Part shown: piece by piece, positions 58,068 to 64,000 of the stretch
Position numbering within the stretch: the stretch's first letter is position 1
Layout of the letters: every line of letters begins with the position of its first letter
Assembly (NCBI RefSeq): GCF_049959315.1
Contig: NZ_CP188201.1
Source: Serratia proteamaculans_D
Lineage (GTDB): Bacteria; Pseudomonadota; Gammaproteobacteria; Enterobacterales; Enterobacteriaceae
Direction: 5' to 3' (one strand)
Length of the DNA stretch: 64,000 nucleotides
Program-made: the position numbers and the translations under genes
Notes under the pieces: generated by a model
What the model saw: the letters and a program-made list of their open reading frames with translations, nothing else
Database searches by the model: none
Told to the model about the DNA's origin: nothing

Positions 58068-59369
58068 CTAAGCAATATCATTGTCCGGCGGCGCATCACT
58101 CCACCATTGGATCATCGATGCGTTCGGCGTCAAATCAAAATGGGGTTTGCCGAGCAGGTGATTGAGGATGCGGGCCGAGCGCCAGGCCATCAGGCTGAGT
58201 CCTCCTTCTGCGCTGCCGTGGCTATGTATTCCGGCATTCACCGCATAAATGCGATTCTGTTCAGGCCCCTGCCACTCAAGGTTAAAATCCGGCTGTAGCG
58301 GCAAGCGCTGTTTGTTGTCGAAAGGAATGCGTGACAGCAGCGGTTTGAGGCAGGACGGCAGCGAAGGGCGGTAACCCGTTGCTAAAATGACGACGTCGGC
58401 ATGGAATCCTTCCTGACGATTTTCCAAACCGTGGCGGGTACGTAATTGATAGCCTTTGTCCGTCGGTTCGATCGCCAGCAGCGTTCGGTGTGGTAAAAGA
58501 CGGACATTACGCGGCTGGTGCATCACGTCGAAACGCATATACAACTCACGGTACAGCGTGCGCAGCGTATGATTACTGATGCCGTCTGCAGGTAACTTCT
58601 GAGCCTTGATTTCGCGTTCGCGGATCTTCTGCGGCAGCGTATAAAAATAATCGACATATTCAGGAGTGAAGTATTCATTGGTGAAGGCGGACTCGTCCAG
58701 CGGCTGGAAATTCGGCCGACGAGAAATCCAGTCCAGCTGTGCGGCTTCTCCCCAATGGCCGCGTAGTGCGTTCAGGAAAATATCTGCACCACTTTGGCCT
58801 CCCCCGACAACGGTTACCCGCTTACCGGTCAGATCCGGGTTGCGAATGGCAATTTCGGCGGCATGCAGGCAGTTTTCGCCCAGTGCAGGGTAAAACTCCT
58901 CCGGCAGCCAGGGATCGTGGCCGGTACCCAGGCAAATATTCTTCGCCCACAAAGTCTGGTTGATGGTGCGGACCTCGAACAGCTGCTTGTCATCGTCAAA
59001 ATCAATACTTTCAACCGACTGTGAAAACTGTAGTCCATCTAATCTGTCGCAGGCCCAGCTCAGGTAGTCGGAGAACTCTTCACGGCTGATAATTTGCTGT
59101 TCGGTGATCAAAAATCGATAGATTTTTTTCTGCTCGACCAGGTAATTGATAAAGGAGAATTGGCTGCGGGGTGTTACCGCCGTAACCAGGTCCTGAAGGA
59201 CATAGGTCTGCATATAGGCGGAAGGCAGCAGCATGCCGGGGTGCCAACGGAAGCTGGCGTTTCGATCGAGAAAGGTGTAATTGAGGACGCCACTTTCATA
59301 GGCCAGCGCGGCCAGACTGAGGTTGAAAGGACCAAGGCCGACACCCAGTAAATCCAGTGGTTCGTTCAT
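58068..59369 (-). CDS. Lysine/ornithine N-monooxygenase family protein
   Basis: 433 residues, related to IucD, PvdA, SidA and AlcA, the FAD- and NADPH-dependent enzymes that hydroxylate the side-chain amine of lysine, ornithine or a diamine in hydroxamate siderophore synthesis. FAD-binding GVGLGPFN (9-16), NADPH-binding GGGQSG (189-194) and the ATGY motif (330-333) are complete. The substrate is not predictable from sequence by eye. No acetylase, synthetase or transporter of a siderophore cluster is adjacent; its only linked neighbour on the same strand is yieE. The start MNEPLDLLGVGLGP fits the family. Confidence 0.9.
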   Translation of the reverse strand: MNEPLDLLGVGLGPFNLSLAALAYESGVLNYTFLDRNASFRWHPGMLLPSAYMQTYVLQDLVTAVTPRSQFSFINYLVEQKKIYRFLITEQQIISREEFSDYLSWACDRLDGLQFSQSVESIDFDDDKQLFEVRTINQTLWAKNICLGTGHDPWLPEEFYPALGENCLHAAEIAIRNPDLTGKRVTVVGGGQSGADIFLNALRGHWGEAAQLDWISRRPNFQPLDESAFTNEYFTPEYVDYFYTLPQKIREREIKAQKLPADGISNHTLRTLYRELYMRFDVMHQPRNVRLLPHRTLLAIEPTDKGYQLRTRHGLENRQEGFHADVVILATGYRPSLPSCLKPLLSRIPFDNKQRLPLQPDFNLEWQGPEQNRIYAVNAGIHSHGSAEGGLSLMAWRSARILNHLLGKPHFDLTPNASMIQWWSDAPPDNDIA

Positions 59370-59374
59370 TTTTT

Positions 59375-59407
59375 CTTATCTCTCCCGACAAAAATCGCTG
59401 AGATAAG
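59375..59407. repeat. Inverted repeat upstream of the N-monooxygenase
   Basis: CTTATCTC (59375-59382) and GAGATAAG (59400-59407), a perfect 8-bp repeat 17 bp apart, just before the start. It does not resemble a Fur box. Possible operator or leader hairpin. Confidence 0.5.
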
Positions 59408-59469
59408 CTTAGGTGAATTTTGGCAAAGTGGGGGCAGAAAGCGGGCGTTGGTCTAACGCCCGCTATCGA

Positions 59470-60834
59470 TTATTTACCTATGCAGAAGCTGGAGAAAATG
59501 CGTCCCAACAGGTCGTCGGAGGTAAATTCACCGGTGATTTCACTCAGCGCTTGCTGCGCCAGGCGCAATTCCTCGGCCAACAGCTCCCCCGCGTAAGCGC
59601 TCACTAACTGTTCTCTGCCCTCAATCAGATGCTGGGCCGCTTGCTCAAGCGCCTGCAGGTGGCGACGGCGGGCCAGGAAGCCGCCTTCCATATTGCTGGT
59701 GAAGCCCATGCTCTGCTTCAGGTGGTCACGCAGCAGATCGATACCTTCACCGGTACGCGCCGACAGGCGAATAAGTGAGTGGCCATTCACTTCTGTCATA
59801 CCCAGCGTCTCACCGGTGATGTCGGCTTTATTGCGCACCACGGTGATGGGTAAGCGGTGCGGCAGACGCGCCATAAACTCTGGCCAAATCTCAGCCGGCT
59901 CGGTGGCCGCGGTGGTGGTGCCATCGACCATAAACAGTACGCGATCTGCCTGTTCGATCTCGTTCCATGCACGTTCGATACCGATGCGCTCAACTTCGTC
60001 GATAGCTTCACGCAGGCCGGCGGTGTCGATGATGTGCAATGGCATGCCGTCGATGTGAATATGTTCGCGTAAAACGTCGCGGGTGGTGCCGGCGATATCG
60101 GTAACAATGGCCGCCTCTCGGCCGGCCAACGCGTTTAGCAGGCTGGATTTACCGGCGTTTGGCCGCCCGGCGATCACCACCTTCATCCCTTCACGCAGCA
60201 GGCTGCCCTGGCGCGCTTCGGCGCGGACGCTGTCCAGATCGGCCATAACGCCGTTGAGCTGCGCTTCGATTTTACCGTCAGACAGGAAGTCGATTTCCTC
60301 ATCGGGGAAGTCGATGGCCGCTTCTACGTAGATTCGCAGGTGAGTAAGTGCTTCCACAAGCTGGTGGATACGGGTGGAAAAAGCCCCCTGCAGCGAGTTC
60401 ATGGCTGAGCGTGCCGCCTGCTCGGAACTGGCATCGATCAGGTCGGCAATCGCCTCGGCCTGCGCCAAATCCAGCTTATCGTTGAGGAATGCGCGTTCGG
60501 AAAACTCGCCCGGCCGCGCGATACGCATGCCTGGCAGCGCCAATACGCGTTTGAGCAGCAGATCGAGGATCACCGGCCCGCCATGGCCTTGTAGCTCCAG
60601 TACGTCTTCGCCGGTAAACGAATTAGGGCCAGGGAACCACAGTGCGATGCCCTGATCCAGGGTGGCACCTGCGGCATCTCGGAATGGCAGGTAATCGGCG
60701 TAACGCGGCTTGGGTAGCTTGCCAAGCAGGGCCTGGGCGACGTCTTTGGCGCCACGGCCGGAAATACGCAGAATGCCGACGCCGCCGCGTCCCGGCGGGG
60801 TGGCTTGGGCTACGATGGTATCGGTGGTGCTCAT
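59470..60834 (-). CDS. mnmE: tRNA modification GTPase MnmE
   Basis: 454 residues from the ATG at 60834, equal to E. coli (TrmE). N-terminal folate-binding domain (1-118), helical domain interrupted by a G domain (GRPNAGKSS near 222, DTAGLRE near 270, NKAD near 335) and the C-terminal FCIGK, whose Cys is needed for activity. It partners MnmG in cmnm5U34 tRNA modification. The ORF extends 11 codons further upstream but the family begins MS..DTIVAQATPPGRGGVG. Confidence 0.97.
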   Translation of the reverse strand: MSTTDTIVAQATPPGRGGVGILRISGRGAKDVAQALLGKLPKPRYADYLPFRDAAGATLDQGIALWFPGPNSFTGEDVLELQGHGGPVILDLLLKRVLALPGMRIARPGEFSERAFLNDKLDLAQAEAIADLIDASSEQAARSAMNSLQGAFSTRIHQLVEALTHLRIYVEAAIDFPDEEIDFLSDGKIEAQLNGVMADLDSVRAEARQGSLLREGMKVVIAGRPNAGKSSLLNALAGREAAIVTDIAGTTRDVLREHIHIDGMPLHIIDTAGLREAIDEVERIGIERAWNEIEQADRVLFMVDGTTTAATEPAEIWPEFMARLPHRLPITVVRNKADITGETLGMTEVNGHSLIRLSARTGEGIDLLRDHLKQSMGFTSNMEGGFLARRRHLQALEQAAQHLIEGREQLVSAYAGELLAEELRLAQQALSEITGEFTSDDLLGRIFSSFCIGK

Positions 60835-60863
60835 AGTGATTCTCTTCTCTGACAATTCAATAT

Positions 60864-60890
60864 GCAAAAAGGCGGTCTAATGACCGCCTC
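60864..60890 (-). terminator. yidC-side terminator upstream of mnmE
   Basis: GGCGGTC (60871-60877) pairs with GACCGCC (60882-60888) over TAAT; the minus strand continues TTTTTGC. It ends the rpmH-rnpA-yidD-yidC transcript. Confidence 0.85.
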
Positions 60891-60937
60891 TTATCTATCG
60901 CAGCAAGGGTTCAGCGCGCCGAACCCCTACAATACGC

Positions 60938-62575
60938 TTAGGTCTTTTTCTTGTCGCGGCTGTGTAAACCACGTTTTTCCAGGCCGCGGTAAATCAACTG
61001 CTGCTGGAGGATGGTCACCAGGTTACTGACGATGTAGTACAGCACCAGACCGGACGGGAACCACAGGAAGAACACTGTGAAGATCACCGGCATAAAGGTC
61101 ATGATTTTCTGCTGCATCGGGTCAGTCACGGTGGTCGGCGACATCTTCTGAATGAAGAACATCGTCACGCCCATCAGGATTGGCAAGATGTAGTACGGGT
61201 CTTGCGCCGACAGGTCGTGGATCCACAGAGCGAACGGCGCATGGCGCAGCTCAACCGAGCCCATCAACATGTAGTACAGCGCCAGGAAGATTGGCATCTG
61301 GATAACCAGCGGCAGACAACCCCCCAACGGATTCACTTTCTCAGACTTGTACAGCGCCATCATTTCCTGACTCATGCGCTGTTTGTCATCACCGATACGC
61401 TCACGCATCGCCTGCAGTTTTGGCTGCAGCATACGCATTTTCGCCATCGAGGTGTACTGCGCTTTGGTCAGCGGGTACATGATGCCGCGCACGATGAAGG
61501 TGATGATGATAATTGAGAAGCCCCAGTTACCGATAAAGCCGTGGATGAACTTCAGCAGTTTGAACAGCGGCTGGGAGATGAACCACAACCAACCGTAATC
61601 CACGGTCAGGTCCAGATGCGGCGCCAGTTGGGCCATCTGATCCTGCAGCTCCGGGCCAACCCACAGGGTGGCGTTCAGTTGCTGCTGCGTACCAGGCTGC
61701 ACCACTACCGGAGTAGATTTGAAGCCGATGGTAGACAGGTTGTCGCCAGGCTTGGCGGTATAGAAGGTATTGCTACCCTGAGTTGCCGGTACCCACGCGG
61801 TGGCGAAGTATTGTTGCAGCATTGCAACCCAACCGCCCTGGGTGGTCACGCTCAGGTTCTCGTCCTTATCGAACGCATACTTCTGATATTTGTCATCGCT
61901 GGAAGAGTACGCCGCGCCACGGAAGGTGTGCAGGGCAAAGTTGTTGCTGCCGGTGTCACGGTGTTTAGGCAGCTCGGTGGTCTGCTTCAGTTGGCCGAAC
62001 AGGGTCAGTTCCAGCGGAGTGGTGCTTTTGTTGTCGACGTTGTAGTCAACGGCAACCGCGTAATGGCTACGCTTGAGCACGAAAGTCTTGGTGTAGATTG
62101 CACCGTCTTTACCGGTAAAGGTCAGCGGGATGCGCAGCTCTTCCTGGCCTTCCGGCAGGGTGTAGCTGTCCTGCGCCGCCTGGAACAGAGGACGTTCGCC
62201 GTTTGCCGGGTTATCCGGACCGTTTCTGCCGGTCAGGCCGCTTTGCGCCTGATAAACAAATGCCGGTGTGGTTTCCAGCAGCTGGAATGGCGTCGATGAA
62301 CCCAGAGTGTCCGGGTAGGCCAACAGTTTAGCCTGCTCGATATCACCACCACGGGTGTTGATGGTCAGCGACAGCACGTCAGTGTTTACGGTAATCAGTT
62401 TACCTTGGCCACTGGCTGGAACTGCTGAGCTTGCGGCATCACCGGTAGCAGGGTTCGAAGTCTGTTGCGTGGTCTGCGCGACTGGTTGCGGAGCGTTGTC
62501 CGTTTGCCAGGCTTGCCAGATCATGAAAGACACGAACAGCAGAGCGATGAGGAGAAGATTGCGTTGCGAATCCAT
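60938..62575 (-). CDS. yidC: Membrane protein insertase YidC
   Basis: 545 residues (548 in E. coli). N-terminal anchor (about 5-22), a large periplasmic beta-sandwich (about 50-340), then the five-helix insertase core (about 350-535) with PLTKAQYTSMAKMR.LQPKLQAMRE and the LGGCLPLVIQMPIFLALY hydrophilic-groove region. It inserts proteins with or without SecYEG, including ATP synthase subunits a and c encoded in this window. It lies 2 nt after yidD. Confidence 0.97.
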   Translation of the reverse strand: MDSQRNLLLIALLFVSFMIWQAWQTDNAPQPVAQTTQQTSNPATGDAASSAVPASGQGKLITVNTDVLSLTINTRGGDIEQAKLLAYPDTLGSSTPFQLLETTPAFVYQAQSGLTGRNGPDNPANGERPLFQAAQDSYTLPEGQEELRIPLTFTGKDGAIYTKTFVLKRSHYAVAVDYNVDNKSTTPLELTLFGQLKQTTELPKHRDTGSNNFALHTFRGAAYSSSDDKYQKYAFDKDENLSVTTQGGWVAMLQQYFATAWVPATQGSNTFYTAKPGDNLSTIGFKSTPVVVQPGTQQQLNATLWVGPELQDQMAQLAPHLDLTVDYGWLWFISQPLFKLLKFIHGFIGNWGFSIIIITFIVRGIMYPLTKAQYTSMAKMRMLQPKLQAMRERIGDDKQRMSQEMMALYKSEKVNPLGGCLPLVIQMPIFLALYYMLMGSVELRHAPFALWIHDLSAQDPYYILPILMGVTMFFIQKMSPTTVTDPMQQKIMTFMPVIFTVFFLWFPSGLVLYYIVSNLVTILQQQLIYRGLEKRGLHSRDKKKT

Positions 62576-62577
62576 CG

Positions 62578-62835
62578 TTAGTGTTCTCTGTTATCGTCGG
62601 GTTTCGGCGGCACGGGATCATCGCCACCTGGGTTCAAGGGGTGGCATTTTAATACGCGTTTCAATGCTAACCAACTGCCTTTTATCATGCCAAACCTGCT
62701 TAATGCCTCAATTGCGTAATGAGAGCATGTCGGCTGGAAGCGACAACGAGGCCCAAGCAGCGGACTGATGACGAGCTGGTAAGCCCGCACCAGCCCGATC
62801 AGGATGCGGGAGCCTGGCGACAGTGGCGACGCCAT
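62578..62835 (-). CDS. yidD: Membrane protein insertion efficiency factor YidD
   Basis: 85 residues, equal to E. coli. Amphipathic protein with the conserved CRFQPTCSHYAIEAL (31-45), two Cys, and CHPLNPGGDDPVP (63-75). It is needed for efficient Sec/YidC insertion. It overlaps the end of rnpA by 37 nt and is followed directly by yidC. Confidence 0.95.
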   Translation of the reverse strand: MASPLSPGSRILIGLVRAYQLVISPLLGPRCRFQPTCSHYAIEALSRFGMIKGSWLALKRVLKCHPLNPGGDDPVPPKPDDNREH

Positions 62836-63158
62836 AATTTTTCCAAAGCTTCCGTCAGTGCACGGTTATCCAAATCCGCTATCCCTTTTTTGGCCACCAC
62901 GACAAAATCCATCGCCGGTAACTCGTGCTGAAGTAAACGGAAGCTTTCGCGGGTTAGGCGTTTGATCCGGTTGCGTTCATGCGCGCGTTTGACGTGTTTT
63001 TTGGCGACGGTAAGACCGATGCGGGGATGCCCCAGCTGGTTCAGGCGGCCGAGGATGGTGATTTGCGGCGTGCCAGCCCGTTGTGGCTGCTGGAAGACGA
63101 AAGTGAAGTGAGTGGGAGTTAACAAACGTAACTCCCTGGGAAAAGCGAGCTTAACCAC
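62799..63158 (-). CDS. rnpA: Ribonuclease P protein component
   Basis: 119 residues, equal to E. coli. It assists the RnpB RNA in removing tRNA 5' leaders. The RNR motif ERNRIKRLTRESFR is at 61-74. GTG start at 63158. It overlaps yidD at its 3' end and follows rpmH. Confidence 0.96.
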   Translation of the reverse strand: MVKLAFPRELRLLTPTHFTFVFQQPQRAGTPQITILGRLNQLGHPRIGLTVAKKHVKRAHERNRIKRLTRESFRLLQHELPAMDFVVVAKKGIADLDNRALTEALEKLWRRHCRQAPAS

Positions 63159-63176
63159 TCAGCGGGTTAGCTTTTA

Positions 63177-63317
63177 TTACTTAGAAACAGTCAGACGAGA
63201 ACGGCCTTTCGCACGACGGCGGGCCAGAACTTGACGACCATTTTTGGTGGCCATACGAGCACGGAAGCCGTGGCTACGGTTACGCTTCAATACGGACGGT
63301 TGGAAAGTGCGTTTCAT
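63177..63317 (-). CDS. rpmH: 50S ribosomal protein L34
   Basis: 46 residues: starts MKRTFQPSVLKRNRSHGFRA and ends RLTVSK, the universal L34 sequence rich in Arg and Lys. Start at the ATG at 63317, stop TAA at 63179-63177. It sits 18 nt upstream of rnpA, the conserved pair. Confidence 0.97.
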   Translation of the reverse strand: MKRTFQPSVLKRNRSHGFRARMATKNGRQVLARRRAKGRSRLTVSK

Positions 63318-63421
63318 GGCGATTTCTACCTAAACTTAAAATAATTACTGATCAGTAAACGCGTTTGGCTATTCGGCGTGAAGACCACCGACGCCTCAAT
63401 CGCAATATATAAAGAGGCGGG

Positions 63422-63450
63422 ATTGTAATAATTGTACAGTCCTGAGTCAA
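63422..63450 (-). promoter_or_regulatory. Predicted rpmH promoter
   Basis: Minus strand -35 TTGACT (63450-63445), 17-nt spacer, -10 TACAAT (63427-63422), about 105 bp before rpmH. Confidence 0.75.
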
Positions 63451-64000
63451 TTCACATTGCGCTAGCCTACCTGGTTGTCTGCCAATTCGGAGTAAAATCC
63501 GGTATTGGCCCGTGGTCACCGCAGAATCCTGTCCGGTTAATGACACACCATTTAGGAACCAGGTACACACGTAGGGCGAAGATTATACGGACTCGGGGGT
63601 AAATCGCAAGGATCCCGATGCGATCCTTGGGGGTAAAGCCAAGGATCCGGCGTGGATAACAGGGTATAACCGGTTGACAATGTAAAAAAATACCTTTCCG
63701 CAGGCGGGTTTTTGCCTGCAATTTAGCGAAGCTGGCGAAAAGATCGCCGCAGGCCGGGGCCTGTGGATAAAATGGATCTAATCTGTGATGAAGGGGAGGA
63801 TCTCTTGCGCGGATTGCGCTATGATCCGTCATTCCGATCGCGATCTCTCAAGCGGGGATCGTGAGGGACATAAACCGTGAAAGGCGGTTCGCATCCCCCA
63901 CAGGCAAACAGCCGATGCCGGGTATGTGTCAAAAATCATGAGTTATAAAAAATTAGCCTGATTCTTTTCTTTTATTGATCTTGTTCGAGTGGAGTCCGCC
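63451..64000 (+). other. dnaA upstream regulatory region
   Basis: About 550 bp between rpmH and the right edge, where dnaA on the plus strand is expected because this is its conserved partner locus (rpmH divergent from dnaA). It is rich in GATC (at least nine, for example 63610-63650 and 63820-63860) and carries DnaA-box-like sequences (CGTGGATAA at 63651-63659 and TGTGGATAA at 63762-63770). A TTGACA at 63673-63678 may be part of a promoter. The dnaA coding start is not in the window. The 121-codon frame on the minus strand here is not supported. Confidence 0.75.
63762..63770 (-). promoter_or_regulatory. DnaA box upstream of dnaA
   Basis: TGTGGATAA, complement of TTATCCACA, a consensus DnaA box, as expected for dnaA autoregulation. 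Confidence 0.75.

Noticed and set aside
63467..63832. 121-codon minus-strand frame in the dnaA upstream region
   Set aside because: Covers regulatory DnaA/GATC sequence and a strong promoter for rpmH, with no recognisable protein features.

Overview
The window is the replication-origin neighbourhood of an enterobacterial chromosome. Protein sequences, the Spot 42 and CsrC RNAs, the oriC 13-mers and the gene order all place it in Enterobacterales. The overall similarity pattern, together with Yersiniaceae-like accessory genes, suggests Serratia or a close relative. The genus is my inference and was not tested by a search.

Layout, left to right. 1-9.0 kb: hemN (partial), a coupled 57-codon membrane-protein gene, yihI, the CsrC sRNA, engB, Spot 42 RNA, polA, yihG, dsbA, srkA and yihD. 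9.1-10.3 kb: mobA-mobB for molybdenum cofactor nucleotidylation. 10.3-15.9 kb: a complete rRNA operon on the minus strand (16S, tRNA-Glu, 23S, 5S) with P1/P2 promoters, boxA sites and a terminator. 16-24 kb: yieP, hsrA and the ribose operon rbsDACBKR, with two RbsR palindromes. 24-31.4 kb: kup, ravA-viaA, asnA, asnC and mioC. 31.4-31.8 kb: oriC. 31.8-45.7 kb: mnmG, rsmG, the nine-gene ATP synthase operon, glmU and glmS. 46-50.5 kb: pstSCAB-phoU behind a Pho-box array. 50.7-59.4 kb: the most accessory part, with an amino-acid ABC transporter lacking an ATPase gene, yieH, adeP, a hydrolase-like protein whose nucleophile position is glycine, chrR, the degenerate phosphopantetheinyl transferase yieE, and an unclustered lysine/ornithine-type N-monooxygenase. 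59.5-63.3 kb: mnmE, yidC, yidD, rnpA and rpmH. 63.3-64 kb: the dnaA upstream region, with dnaA itself expected just past the right end.

Replication from oriC at about 31.5 kb would run outward in both directions. The rRNA operon, polA and most genes to the left are on the minus strand and the atp, glm and pst genes to the right are on the plus strand, so the heavily expressed units are co-directional with the forks. A single rRNA operon joins flanks that in E. coli K-12 belong to two operons (yieP beside rrnC and mobB beside rrnA), which points to an rrn-mediated rearrangement between the lineages.

I found no insertion sequence, prophage, CRISPR array, toxin-antitoxin pair or new multi-gene defence-like system. 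The observations most worth following are the yieE/N-monooxygenase pair, the nucleophile-less hydrolase-like protein, the CsrC RNA with about 22 GGA motifs, the small membrane ORF coupled to hemN, and the rrn junction.
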